Source: Vicinamibacterales bacterium (lineage in GTDB: Bacteria > Acidobacteriota > Vicinamibacteria > Vicinamibacterales > 2-12-FULL-66-21). From it: a DNA stretch of 64,000 bases. Location of the stretch: NCBI GenBank assembly GCA_035699745.1, contig DASSPH010000044.1, forward strand, positions 1-64,000, in the 5' to 3' direction. Position 1 is the first letter of the stretch; the number at the start of each line of letters is the position of its first letter. The position numbers and the translations under genes are program-made. Positions 55,461 through 64,000 of this stretch are shown in pieces. Under the pieces are notes generated by a model, which was not told the DNA's origin, searched no databases, and saw nothing but the letters and a program-made list of their open reading frames with translations.

Positions 55461-56189
55461 ATGCGGATGCTCGCGGCGGCGGTGGCATGCGCGCTCGCGC
55501 CGTCACTGGCGCAGGCGGCGAACGTGCTCGACCTCCGTGCGACCCCCACGCTGGCGGGGGCGCGCCTGCGCATCGCGGTGAAGCAGCCGGACGGCGCCGC
55601 GAACCTCCGCCGGTTCGCGGCCGTTCACGAGCATCCGATGCACCTGTTCGTGGTCGGAGACGGTCTGGAGTTCTTCGCGCACGAGCATCCGGTGCAGCAG
55701 GCCGACGGCGTCTTCATGGTCGACGTGAGGCTGCCGCGTCCGGGGCCCTATATGGCGATCGTCGAGTTCCAGCCGGAGGGCGGGGCGCCGCAGATGGTGC
55801 ACCAGGCGTTCACGACCGGGTCCGCGTTCGGCCGCGCCGCGCGGCCGGCGCTCGATCCGGAGCCGAAGGCCGCCGACGGCATGCGCGTCTCGCTCGACGC
55901 GGCGGGGTTGAAAGCCGGCGAGCGCCGGCTGGTTACGGTGCGGATCGAAGATGCGGCCACCAGCGTGCCGGTTGCCGATCTCGAACCCTATCTCGGCGCG
56001 TCCGCCCATTTCATCGCGGTCTCGGCCGACATGACCGAAGCGCTGCACGAGCATCCGCAGCCGGACGGCCGCGGCGGCGCCGTGAGCTTCCGCCCGCTCG
56101 TTCCGCGCGCCGGCGTGTTCAAGGTGTGGGTTCAGTTCCAGCGCGGCGGCCGCGCGACCACGGCGGCGTTCGTCATCGAGGTGCCGTAG
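55461..56189 (+). CDS. Exported protein with repeated HEHP motifs
   Basis: 242 residues. Signal peptide ending SLAQA. Two similar beta domains (about 20-125 and 140-242), each with HEHP: VHEHPMHLFVV and FAHEHPVQQADG in the first, LHEHPQPDG in the second. The His-rich loops could bind copper or another metal. The family is not named with confidence. It converges on the cytochrome c gene with a 58-bp overlap and might be its redox partner. Confidence 0.7.
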   Translation: MRMLAAAVACALAPSLAQAANVLDLRATPTLAGARLRIAVKQPDGAANLRRFAAVHEHPMHLFVVGDGLEFFAHEHPVQQADGVFMVDVRLPRPGPYMAIVEFQPEGGAPQMVHQAFTTGSAFGRAARPALDPEPKAADGMRVSLDAAGLKAGERRLVTVRIEDAATSVPVADLEPYLGASAHFIAVSADMTEALHEHPQPDGRGGAVSFRPLVPRAGVFKVWVQFQRGGRATTAAFVIEVP

Positions 56190-57202
56190 CCGGAGGGTGC
56201 GAGCGTCAGCTCGACGCGGCAGGGACCGTCGCCCGCCAGGCTGGTGTCGGATCCCATCTCGATCGGGCGCACCAGCCAGTAGGTGCGCGGATAGAGCGGG
56301 TCGAAGTCGCGGAACCAGCCGACGATCGACGCGGGCGCTCCCGGACGCGTGACCGACATCCGGATCTCGCGGCGATCGAGCAGCGGACGCACCGCCAACA
56401 GGCGTCCCGGCGGTCCGCTGCGAAGCGCACCGCACGCGATCTGTTCCGTCCAGGCGCGCTGCGCCGGCGTGGTCACGGTGGTCAGCAGGGTGAGCACGGA
56501 CGCGCGCGGCACGAAGGGCCGTTCCTGCGCGGCCGCGGCACGCCGACGGAGATCGACGCGGATCCGCCCGCCGCCCCGAAAAGCCAGCCCCGGCGGCAGT
56601 CTCGTCGGCCGATCGCCGGCGACCCACGATCCGATCGGCGCGCGATCGACGCTGATCACGGCCGCGCTGATCAGCGGATCGCCGGGCGAGAACGCCCAGC
56701 CGGTGATCCACGCGGCGCTCCCTCCGCCGAGCCAACCCACATCGGCGCCGGCGCGAACGAACACCCGACGCGCGTCATCTCCCGTCGTGCCGATCGCGAA
56801 CCCCGCCGCGGGCCTCGGCGCGGCGGCGCCTCGCGGCACCCCCTCCGGCATGCCGGCATCGATCCAGCCGATCACGATCGCCTGCTCGTGCGGCGTGAGC
56901 GTCGGGTCATTGACGAACGCACCGTAGCCCCGGGCGGCATGCCATTTCGGCATCCGCCGGTTCAGCACCTGTTCGCGCGTCGCCGCGGCCCAGGGACGCA
57001 CTTCTTCGGCGGTGGTGAGCGGCATCGGTGCGGAGCCGCCGGCCGCGTGACAGGTGGTGCAGCGCGCCGCCAGGATGCCGCGAACGTCGGCGGCAAACGT
57101 CGGCGTCGTCGGCACCGGATCGTGCGCGCGGACCGCCGCCGTCCGCCGTCCGCCGGCGAGCACGGCCAGCGCGAGCGCCGCCGCGAGGGGAACGCGGCTC
57201 AC
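56132..57202 (-). CDS. Cytochrome c-like protein with C-terminal beta domain
   Basis: 356 residues. Signal peptide, then a haem c site CTTCH (about 49-53) and PMPLTTAEEVRPWA, with the possible axial Met at RRMPKWH. The C-terminal 250 residues (GWAFSPGDPLISAAVISVDR, SWVAGDRPTRLPPGLAFRGGGRIRVDL) recall the PHM-like monooxygenase domains sometimes fused to cytochromes, but the paired copper His are not seen. GTG start at 57202. Function unknown. Confidence 0.7.
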   Translation of the reverse strand: MSRVPLAAALALAVLAGGRRTAAVRAHDPVPTTPTFAADVRGILAARCTTCHAAGGSAPMPLTTAEEVRPWAAATREQVLNRRMPKWHAARGYGAFVNDPTLTPHEQAIVIGWIDAGMPEGVPRGAAAPRPAAGFAIGTTGDDARRVFVRAGADVGWLGGGSAAWITGWAFSPGDPLISAAVISVDRAPIGSWVAGDRPTRLPPGLAFRGGGRIRVDLRRRAAAAQERPFVPRASVLTLLTTVTTPAQRAWTEQIACGALRSGPPGRLLAVRPLLDRREIRMSVTRPGAPASIVGWFRDFDPLYPRTYWLVRPIEMGSDTSLAGDGPCRVELTLAPSGYGTSMTNAAVVARPPRWN

Positions 57203-57263
57203 GCGATCGGCGTAGACTGAATGCGCATGATCGCCCGGGATTCTAGCGCAGGGTGCCGCTGAC

Positions 57264-57836
57264 GTGGACTGGGTCCGACGCCTGGTCGGCGGCCGGAGTC
57301 GCGCCCGCGTCCCGCTCGTCTGCTACCTTCGCGAGAACGGGCCCATCGCCTATGGCACGGACGTGTTCGGCGACGATCCGCGCGAGCGTGTCGAGGCGAT
57401 GCTCGCGTCCACCGAGCTGACCTGGTACTGGAAGACCAACGGGCCCGAAGCGATCGCGCGCGACTGGACGCATCTGACGCGCTGGTCGCTGGCGGCGCTG
57501 CTGCAGGACTTGATCGCGCAGGCCGGCGGCGTGCGCCCGCACGTGTTCGTCGTCGGCGTCGACGACACCGCGCACGACGGGCCCGAGGAAGTCACCGACG
57601 CGCGCGTCGCCGGCTGGATGCGCGGCTTCGCCAATGCGGCTGCCGCTCCGCTTCACGCCGTGGTCAGCCGGCCGGCGTCCGGCGGCGATCTGTTCTTCGT
57701 CGCGCAGCAGCCGCCGGAGATCGTCCGCACGCTGCTGCAGGCCTGGGGCATCGGACGCGACAGGGCGCAGCGGACCGCCTACGCGCGGCTTCACGGCCGG
57801 GCGCTGGAAGACATCGCGAAGACGCTGCGCTCATAG
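57264..57836 (+). CDS. Hypothetical protein
   Basis: 190 residues, GTG start. Soluble alpha/beta composition: VPLVCYLRENGPIAYGTDVFGDDPRERVEAMLA, ELTWYWKTNGPEAIARDW, VFVVGVDDTAHDG. No known motif recognised. Overlaps the convergent zinc peptidase by 6 bp. No Shine-Dalgarno or -10 box at the expected place, so the start is not firm. Confidence 0.55.
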   Translation: MDWVRRLVGGRSRARVPLVCYLRENGPIAYGTDVFGDDPRERVEAMLASTELTWYWKTNGPEAIARDWTHLTRWSLAALLQDLIAQAGGVRPHVFVVGVDDTAHDGPEEVTDARVAGWMRGFANAAAAPLHAVVSRPASGGDLFFVAQQPPEIVRTLLQAWGIGRDRAQRTAYARLHGRALEDIAKTLRS

Positions 57837-58865
57837 CGCCACGCGATGGCGGCCGCTGTGCAGATAGTTCATCGTCTGCACCGTCAGGAGCACGAGGAAG
57901 TCCATTTTCGCGCGCTCCTCGGGCACGGTGAGCCGCAGGTTCAGCTCGTTCGCGCGTTTCAGCATCGCCTCGAGCACCTGGTCGATCGTGTATTGATACT
58001 CGCCGGTCCAGCTCGCCACCATCCGCCGCACGTCGCGCCGCACCCGCGCGATGAAGCGCGCCGCCTTCATGTTCGCCGCGTACGCCGGATCGTCGGAGAA
58101 CAGCCTGCGCAGATCGCGGTCGTAGAAATCCGGGTGGAGCAGGCCGTAGTGCCGCCGCTTCCGCTCGTAGTGCGCGCGGAGCGTCTTGCGGATCGTCGGC
58201 AGCGGATCCACCTTGCGGTGCGTCCGCACCAGCATCGGCCTGGCGGACACGTCTTTCATCAACGCGTCCATGTACTCGAGCTTCTTGAGCGCCGGCCAGC
58301 CGGCGTAGCGGTCGCGCCAGTCGGGCTGGCTCAGCCAGACGGCGAACGTTTCCGCGAAATCCTCGTCGGGATGGCTCTGCGCGTACCAGCTATCGAGATG
58401 CAGGACGAAGCTCTTGCTGTATGGCTTGGGGTCGTAATACTCGGGGTACGCCTTGTACGACGGACCGAAGATCTGCTGCCGGCGGCGCCGCTGGCGCAGC
58501 TTGAAGGCGTTGTCGATCGCATGCCCCGCTTCGTGCCGCAGGATGCGCAGGCACCACTCCGGCGTGCCCCCTTCCACTTCCAGCATGTAGGTGCGCTCCA
58601 GCCGCTCGAGCCGCGGGTGCGCGAGGTAGAAGGGGATGGCCACGCCCGGGACGGCGTCGGGCGAGAACCATTCGTCCGACAGCCAGAAGTGCGGCTTGAA
58701 GTTCGACAGCCCGCGCGCCTCCAGTTCCCGCAGCAGTTCCGCGATCCGGTCGGCGAGCACGCTCGCCTCGATGCTGACGCCGAGCTGGCACATGCGCAGA
58801 TCGAGGAGCTTCTCGTCCGGCCAGTCCGCCCACTCCTCAGCCGGCAGCACCGGCGCCTTCGACAT
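57831..58865 (-). CDS. Putative zinc-binding metallopeptidase
   Basis: 344 residues, cytoplasmic. The zinc motif HExxH is in LRHEAGHAIDNAF (about 113-117), and a third ligand may come from EDFAETFAVW. PFYLAHPRLERLERTYMLEVEGGTPEWCLRILRHEAGH fits the Peptidase_Mx-type group. TACACT (minus strand, 58877-58872) ends 6 nt before the ATG. In related genomes such genes often neighbour ATP-grasp enzymes; none is seen here. Confidence 0.82.
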   Translation of the reverse strand: MSKAPVLPAEEWADWPDEKLLDLRMCQLGVSIEASVLADRIAELLRELEARGLSNFKPHFWLSDEWFSPDAVPGVAIPFYLAHPRLERLERTYMLEVEGGTPEWCLRILRHEAGHAIDNAFKLRQRRRRQQIFGPSYKAYPEYYDPKPYSKSFVLHLDSWYAQSHPDEDFAETFAVWLSQPDWRDRYAGWPALKKLEYMDALMKDVSARPMLVRTHRKVDPLPTIRKTLRAHYERKRRHYGLLHPDFYDRDLRRLFSDDPAYAANMKAARFIARVRRDVRRMVASWTGEYQYTIDQVLEAMLKRANELNLRLTVPEERAKMDFLVLLTVQTMNYLHSGRHRVAL

Positions 58866-58998
58866 CCGACCAGTGTATGCCGGGTGGCACCCGGCACCCT
58901 GATGTGTTATACCCGTAGGGCTAATTCCCGGTATCGACTGGACTTAACCGTCCTGCGCGGGCGGCGGTGCCCGGCGCCAAACGGAAGGAGACGCGCGT

Positions 58999-61200
58999 AT
59001 GAGAGCTGTGTGTTGTGGGGCACTGGCGGTCGTGCTGGCCGGTGCGGCGGCGCCCGTCGTTCGCGCGCAGCAGCCGCCGGCGACCGCGCCGGCGCAGCCC
59101 GCCCAGCCGCCGGCCAAGCCTGAGGAGAAGCCGGAGCAGAAGCCGGAGCAGAAGCCCGAGCAGCCGAAATACGAGGAGACCGTGGTGGTCTCGGCCTCGC
59201 GCACCGAAGAGAAACTGATCAACGCGCCGGCGACGATGACGGTCATCGGCACGCAAACGATCGAGAGCGCGGCATCGCAGAACTTCGCCGAGCTGCTGCG
59301 CGCGGTGCCCGGCCTCAACATCACGCAGGTCTCTGCCCGCGACATCAACGTAACCTCGCGCGGCGCGACCGGCACGCTGGCGACGGGGCAGCTCGCGCTG
59401 CTCGACGGCCGCAGCCTTTACCAGGACTTCTTCGGCTTCGTGATGTGGGATTTCCTGCCGGTGAACCTGAATGAGATCAAGCAGGTCGAAGTCATCCGCG
59501 GCCCGGCCTCCGCGGTGTGGGGCGCCAACGCCCTGAACGGCGTCGTGAACGTCATCACCAAGTCGCCGCGCGAGATGCAGGGGACGAGCGCGGTGCTCGG
59601 CGTCGGCGGCTTCGATCGCGATGCCGGCAGCAGCGCCGGGCAGGGCGCGGGGACGCTGTTCTACATCAGCGGCACGCATGCGCAGGCGGTGAACGATCGC
59701 CTGGCCTTCAAGCTCTCCGCCGGCGGCTACACGCAGGATCCCTACGCGCGGCCGGTCGGCACGATTCCGTGCACGCGCGCGGACGTCTGCACCGTGACCA
59801 CGACGTATCCCGGCTACAAGAACCAGGGCACCACGCAGCCGAAGTTCGACGCTCGCGTCGACTACGACCTGCCTGACGGCAAGCGCTGGTCGTTCTCCGG
59901 CGGCGTCGCCGGCACTGACGGCATCATGCACACCGGCATCGGTCCCTTCGACATCAACAAGGGGACGGTGATGGGCTACGGCAAGCTCAGCTTCACCAAC
60001 AAGGGGTTCCGCGCCGGGTTCTTCACGAACGTGCTGGACGGCGACGCCGCCAACCTGCTCACCGTCGACGCCACCACGCGGCAGCCGGTGATCTTCAATT
60101 TCGGCACGAAGACGTTCGATGTCGAGGCCTCGAACGTTCAGTCCTTCAGTCAGCGGCACGTCGTGACCTACGGCGGCAATCTGCGCATCAACCGGTTCGA
60201 TCTGTCGCTCGCGCCCGATGGAGACAATCGCACCGAAGGCGGCGGGTACATCCAGGACGAGATCTTCCTGCACGACAAGTTCCGGGTGGTGGCCGGCGCG
60301 CGTGTCGATCGCTTCGATTACCTCGACGAGCTCGTCTTCTCGCCGCGGGTGAGCTTCATGGTCAAGCCGCAGGAGGACCAGTCGTTCCGCGTGTCGTACA
60401 ACCGCGCGTATCGGGCCCCGTCGGTGATCAACAACTTCCTGCGGGTCACCATCGTCCAGCCGGTGAATCTCGGGCTGTTCACACAGCTCCTGGCCGGCCA
60501 GATCTACCCGCTGCCGGTGCAGTCGGTCGGCGATCCCGACCTGAAGGAGACCTCGGTCGACGTCTACGAAATCGGGTACACCGGAACGATCGCCGACGGG
60601 CGTGCCATCGTGTCCGCCGCCTTCTACGTCAATCGCGTGAAGGACGACATTTTCTTCACCGAAGATGTCACCAGGCGCTTCCGCTCGAGCAACCCGCCGC
60701 CCGGCTGGCCGGCGATTCTCGTGCCGGCGCTGAACGCGATCGGCGGATTGCCGGGTCTGTTCACCTACCAGAACTTCGGCCGGACGACGCAGAAGGGACT
60801 CGAGCTCGGGGTGCAGGCGTCGGTGAACCGGAACGTCGGCCTGTTCGCCAATTACTCGTATCAGGCCGAGCCGACCGCGAACTTCGCGCTGACCGAGCTC
60901 AATCTGCCGGCCAAGAACCGCTTCAACGCCGGCTTCAACTTCACCCGCGGGCGCTTCCTCGGCGACTTCAACGTCAGCTATTCGGACAGCGCCTTCTGGC
61001 AGGACGTGCTCAACGATCCGTACCACGGCACGACGGACGCGTACACGCTCGTCAACGGCGGCTTCGGCGTGAAGTGGGCGGGCGATCGGCTGACGACGTC
61101 GATCAAGGGGACGAACCTCACCAACGAGAAGATCCAGCAGCACGTGTTCGGCGACATCATCCGGCGCGCGGTGATAGGGGAGCTTCGGGTCAACTTCTAG
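58999..61200 (+). CDS. TonB-dependent outer-membrane receptor
   Basis: 733 residues. Signal peptide ending VVRAQ, a Pro/Glu/Lys-rich linker with KPEQ repeats (about 35-55), TonB box-like ETVVVSA, and a plug domain (LLRAVPGLNITQVSARDINVTSRG, VIRGPASAVWGANALNGVVNVITK). The barrel ends ELRVNF. GGAAGGAGA precedes the ATG. No substrate partners nearby; the plug wording suggests a colicin I/vitamin-type receptor, but ligand is unknown. Confidence 0.93.
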   Translation: MRAVCCGALAVVLAGAAAPVVRAQQPPATAPAQPAQPPAKPEEKPEQKPEQKPEQPKYEETVVVSASRTEEKLINAPATMTVIGTQTIESAASQNFAELLRAVPGLNITQVSARDINVTSRGATGTLATGQLALLDGRSLYQDFFGFVMWDFLPVNLNEIKQVEVIRGPASAVWGANALNGVVNVITKSPREMQGTSAVLGVGGFDRDAGSSAGQGAGTLFYISGTHAQAVNDRLAFKLSAGGYTQDPYARPVGTIPCTRADVCTVTTTYPGYKNQGTTQPKFDARVDYDLPDGKRWSFSGGVAGTDGIMHTGIGPFDINKGTVMGYGKLSFTNKGFRAGFFTNVLDGDAANLLTVDATTRQPVIFNFGTKTFDVEASNVQSFSQRHVVTYGGNLRINRFDLSLAPDGDNRTEGGGYIQDEIFLHDKFRVVAGARVDRFDYLDELVFSPRVSFMVKPQEDQSFRVSYNRAYRAPSVINNFLRVTIVQPVNLGLFTQLLAGQIYPLPVQSVGDPDLKETSVDVYEIGYTGTIADGRAIVSAAFYVNRVKDDIFFTEDVTRRFRSSNPPPGWPAILVPALNAIGGLPGLFTYQNFGRTTQKGLELGVQASVNRNVGLFANYSYQAEPTANFALTELNLPAKNRFNAGFNFTRGRFLGDFNVSYSDSAFWQDVLNDPYHGTTDAYTLVNGGFGVKWAGDRLTTSIKGTNLTNEKIQQHVFGDIIRRAVIGELRVNF

Positions 61201-61210
61201 CGCGCCCAGG

Positions 61211-61259
61211 GGGTGCCGGGTGCCGGGGTGTGGGTGCCGGCTCGTGGCGGGTGCGGGTA
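61211..61259. repeat. Heptamer array (GGGTGCC), about seven degenerate units
   Basis: GGGTGCC at 61211, 61218 and 61232, with diverged units between and after (GGGGTGT, GGCTCGT, GGCGGGT, GCGGGTA). A second set (GCGGGAT, GCGGGGT, GCGGGGC, GCGAGGG; 61361-61388) lies inside the start of the next gene. Confidence 0.65.
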
Positions 61260-61329
61260 CCCACTGGTGATCCAGCACGGATGATCAGGCAGCCGGCACC
61301 CCGCGACCACCGAAGGCGTCCAACCAAAG

Positions 61330-63267
61330 ATGGCAGCAATTCGAGGGAGCGGACTGCGCGGCGGGATGCGGGGTGCGGGGCGCGAGGGGGCGGGCCGCTC
61401 CGCGATTGCCGCGCGCGCCGAGGATCCGGCGGCGAAGAAGAAGGTCGATTACGCCAACGCATGGCCGGAGGCGCGGGCGCTCGTCGCGGCGCACAAGGGA
61501 CGGCTGGTCCTCGGCCTCGCCATCATGCTCGTCAACCGGCTCTCCGGGCTGGTGCTGCCGGCCTCGTCGAAATACCTCATCGACGACGTGATCGGCCGCC
61601 GGCAGACGGAGATGCTGGTGCCGCTCGCGCTCGCCGCGGGCGCAGCGACGCTGATCCAGGCGGTCACCTCGTTCGGGCTCTCGCAGATCCTCGGCGTCGC
61701 GGCGCAGCGGGCGATCACCGACATGCGGCGCCGGGTCGAAGCTCACGTCGCCCGGCTGCCGGTCCGCTATTTCGACTCCACGAAATCCGGCGTGCTGATC
61801 TCGCGGATCATGACCGATGCCGAAGGGATCCGGAATCTCGTCGGCAACGGCCTGGTGCAGCTCGCGGGCAGCGTCGTCACCGCGGTGCTCGCGCTGGCGT
61901 ACCTGTTCTACCTGAGCTGGCAGCTCACGCTCGCCAACATCGTCGCGCTCGGCGCGTTCGGCTTCGCCATGGCCACGGCCTTCAGCCGGCTGCGGCCGAT
62001 CTTCCGCGAGCGCGGCAGGATCAACGCGGAAGTCACCGGCCGGCTGAACGAGACGCTCGGCGGCATCCGCATCGTCAAGACCTACACCGCCGAGAAGCGG
62101 GAAGAGCTGGTCTTCACCAAGGGGGCGCACCGGCTGTTCCGCAACGTCGCCAGCTCGATCACCGGGGTCTCGGCGATCACCGCGTTCTCGACCGCGGTCA
62201 TCGGCATCATCGGCGTGATCATGATCATCGTCGGCGGCCGCGCCATCCTGGCGGATCGGATGACCGTCGGCGAGTTCTTCAACTACATCCTGTTCACCGG
62301 ACTGCTGGCGGCGCCGGTCGTGCAGATGGCGTCGATCGGCACGCAGATCAGCGAGGCGTTCGCCGGGCTCGATCGCATCCACGAGCTCCTCTCGATGACG
62401 ACGGAGGATCAGGAAGACAGCGCCAAGGCCGCGCTGGAGGAGATTCGCGGCGAGGTCGTGTTCGAGTCGGTGATCTTCGAATACAACCCCGGCGTCCCGG
62501 TGCTGAAGAACGTCAGCTTCAGGGCGCCGGCGGGAACCACCACGGCGCTGGTCGGGTCGAGCGGATCGGGGAAGAGCACGCTGATCAGTCTGGTGATGGC
62601 GTTCAACCGTCCGCTGAGCGGACGCATCCTGGTGGACGGCCGGGATCTGGCGAGCCTGCGCCTGCGTGATTACCGGCAGCAGCTCGGCGTCGTGCTGCAG
62701 GACAACTTCCTGTTCGACGGCACCATTGCGGAGAACATCAAGTACGGCAACCCGCACGCGACGATCGAGGACATCAAGCGCGTCAGCCGCATCGCTCATG
62801 CGGACGAGTTCATCGAGACGTTCGAGAACGGCTACGACACGATCGTGGGAGAGCGCGGGGTGAAGCTGTCGGGCGGCCAGCGCCAGCGGGTGTCGATCGC
62901 GCGCGCGATCCTGGCGGATCCGCGGATCCTGGTGCTCGACGAAGCGACGTCCAGCCTGGACAGCGAGAGCGAAGCGATGATCCAGGACGGCTTGAAGTCG
63001 CTGCGCCAGGGGCGCACCACCTTCGTCATCGCGCACCGCCTGTCGACGATCCGCAGCGCCGATCAGATTCTGGTGCTCGAAGGCGGGGAGATCGTCGAGC
63101 GCGGCACCCACGCCGAACTGATCGCGCTCGGCGGGCGCTACCGGACGCTCTACGACAAGCAGTACAAGTTCGAGTCCGACCGCTTCATCAACCCCGGCGA
63201 GGATTTCACGCCGAAGCCGGAGGAGCCGAAGATTCCGGTGACGCTGCGGTCGAACGACGCCCTCTGA
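61330..63267 (+). CDS. MsbA-type ABC exporter (fused membrane and ATPase domains)
   Basis: 645 residues. Six membrane helices (about 58-340), then an ATPase domain: Walker A GSSGSGKST, Q-loop VLQDNFLFDGTIAENI, signature LSGGQRQRVSIARAI, Walker B ILVLDEATSSLD, H-loop IAHRLSTI. It functions as a dimer; lipid A-core or another lipid/drug is a likely substrate. The first about 25 residues (Gly/Arg-rich) are encoded by heptamer repeats, so the true start may be further in. Confidence 0.9.
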   Translation: MAAIRGSGLRGGMRGAGREGAGRSAIAARAEDPAAKKKVDYANAWPEARALVAAHKGRLVLGLAIMLVNRLSGLVLPASSKYLIDDVIGRRQTEMLVPLALAAGAATLIQAVTSFGLSQILGVAAQRAITDMRRRVEAHVARLPVRYFDSTKSGVLISRIMTDAEGIRNLVGNGLVQLAGSVVTAVLALAYLFYLSWQLTLANIVALGAFGFAMATAFSRLRPIFRERGRINAEVTGRLNETLGGIRIVKTYTAEKREELVFTKGAHRLFRNVASSITGVSAITAFSTAVIGIIGVIMIIVGGRAILADRMTVGEFFNYILFTGLLAAPVVQMASIGTQISEAFAGLDRIHELLSMTTEDQEDSAKAALEEIRGEVVFESVIFEYNPGVPVLKNVSFRAPAGTTTALVGSSGSGKSTLISLVMAFNRPLSGRILVDGRDLASLRLRDYRQQLGVVLQDNFLFDGTIAENIKYGNPHATIEDIKRVSRIAHADEFIETFENGYDTIVGERGVKLSGGQRQRVSIARAILADPRILVLDEATSSLDSESEAMIQDGLKSLRQGRTTFVIAHRLSTIRSADQILVLEGGEIVERGTHAELIALGGRYRTLYDKQYKFESDRFINPGEDFTPKPEEPKIPVTLRSNDAL

Positions 63268-63289
63268 TGATTTGGAGTCAACGGAGAGG

Positions 63290-63412
63290 TGGGAGGGAAC
63301 GGATTCACAGAACGGAGGAACGGAGGAACGGAGGGAACGGAGGGAACGGAGGTGAACGGGGAGGGAACGGATTCACAGAACGGAGGAACGGAGGGAACGG
63401 AGGTGAACGGAG
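63290..63412. repeat. Tandem GGAACGGA-type repeats with a 68-bp higher-order repeat
   Basis: Units such as AACGGAGG and AACGGAGGG repeat across the region. The segment GGATTCACAG recurs at 63301 and 63369, a 68-bp higher-order period. The in-frame reading (Asn-Gly-Gly rich) is a repeat artefact. The right end abuts the IS256-type element. Confidence 0.8.
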
Positions 63413-63418
63413 CAAAAA

Positions 63419-64000
63419 GAGGGTGTCAGGAATTTTGTGTGTGGGGCATAGCATGAGGAGAGTTTACGCCCCGTATTCCGAAGCGGGAGCGGCCGCCGGC
63501 GGAGAAGCCGACGCCCGTTCCGAGTGAGATCCTCGATCAGTTTGCTCGGGACCGGCCGTTGTCGCGGCGGACGTCGAGGCGGCCACGCGCCGATTCAAGA
63601 AGGCGCTGATTGAACGGGCGCTCGGCGCCGAGCTGAGCCACCATCTCGGGTACCGCCCCGGCGCGACCAAGCCCGACGACACGACCAACCCTCGCAACGG
63701 CAGCAGCGGCAAAACGGTCCTGACCGATGACGGCCCGGTGGACATCGCCGTGCCGCGTGATCGCGATGGCACGTTTGAGCCGCAGCTGATCCCCAAGCAC
63801 GCACGGCGGTTCAGCGGCTTCGACGACAAGATCATCGCGTTGTACGCCCGCGGCCTGACGGTCCGCGAGATTCAGGCGTTTCTGTTGGAGATGTACAGCG
63901 TCGACGTGTCGCCCGACTTGGTGAGTGCCGTCACGGATGCGGTGATCACCGAGGTGACGGAGTGGCAGACGCGGCCGCTCGAGCCGATGTACCCCGTGGT
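63419..64000 (+). mobile_element. IS256-family insertion sequence, left part, truncated by window end
   Basis: GAGGGTGTCAGGAATTTTGT at 63419 resembles the left ends of IS256-type elements, and a transposase reading frame follows at once. The right end is outside the window, so inverted repeat and target duplication cannot be checked. It is inserted at the end of a tandem-repeat region. Confidence 0.7.
63528..64000 (+). pseudogene. IS256-family (mutator-type) transposase, 5' part with frameshift, truncated
   Basis: FKKALIERALGAELSHHLGY, then NGSSGKTVL, IAVPRDRDGTFEPQLIPKH and FDDKIIALYARGLTVREIQAF are the standard mutator-type N-terminal half. The frame opens at a TGA (63525) and has no start codon. 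The expected upstream peptide (PTPVPSEILDQFARD) is in another frame, so at least one shift lies near 63550. The window ends just before the first Asp of the DDE site. The element may be decayed, or the shift may be a sequencing error. Confidence 0.7.

Noticed and set aside
63267-63527. 86-residue Asn/Gly/Arg-rich ORF after the ABC exporter
   Set aside because: Entirely made of the AACGGAGG-type repeats and the IS end; no independent coding signal.

Overview
The window is very GC-rich, densely coded DNA of a Gram-negative bacterium. Lipid A genes (lpxD, lpxB), two TonB-dependent outer-membrane receptors and many signal peptides show an outer membrane. The mix of an amidotransferase (gatCA), exported HEAT-repeat proteins under an ECF sigma factor, a matrixin, M16 and M28 peptidases, PL6/beta-helix enzymes and a Mit_KHE1-type protein suggests an Acidobacteriota member, possibly Vicinamibacteria. 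That placement is inference; no rRNA is present.

Layout. 1-1440: a REP-associated tyrosine transposase (RAYT) between two oppositely oriented tandem-repeat arrays. 1.5-3.7 kb: TonB receptor. 3.7-8.8 kb: a housekeeping operon on the minus strand (ymdB-xseA-xseB-ispA-tlyA-nadK). 8.8-10.6 kb: two divergent hsp20 genes, rpoZ and a small membrane protein. 10.6-14.6 kb: gatCA, the MEMO/AMMECR1 pair, nfo. 14.6-24.2 kb: S1/P1-type nuclease, lpxD, a two-subunit M16 protease, lpxB, a matrixin cluster. 24.2-27 kb: two hydrophilin-like small proteins divergent from an osmoprotectant-type ABC importer. 27-32.6 kb: aconitase A, queG, a UdgX-type uracil-DNA glycosylase, YqgE, a DUF892 protein. 32.6-36.6 kb: ECF sigma / anti-sigma / two exported HEAT-repeat proteins. 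36.6-43.5 kb: epimerases, rhomboid, ferredoxin, SulP transporter, aat, apaG. 43.5-47 kb: an aconitase-family enzyme with the swivel domain first, and an acyl-CoA dehydrogenase. 47-58.9 kb: exported enzymes (PL6 lyase, beta-helix/PA14 protein, M28 peptidase, cytochrome c, zinc peptidase) with TerC, YceI and ChaN-like proteins. 59-63.3 kb: a second TonB receptor and an MsbA-type ABC exporter. 63.4-64 kb: the start of an IS256-family element that runs off the right edge.

Two patterns cross gene boundaries. First, at least 18 start codons have a -10-like hexamer ending only 6-8 nt upstream and no Shine-Dalgarno sequence, which predicts leaderless mRNAs. A smaller set (hsp20-2, yqgE, DUF892, acyl-CoA dehydrogenase, yceI, TonB-2, MEMO) has clear Shine-Dalgarno sites. 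Second, many intergenic gaps hold short tandem arrays with a 7- or 8-bp period, each with its own unit sequence. They resemble in design the STRR heptamers of cyanobacteria. Several form large hairpins between convergent genes; others abut predicted promoters.

No rRNA, tRNA or CRISPR array was recognised. There is no gene-free stretch above about 300 bp except the repeat regions that flank the RAYT gene.
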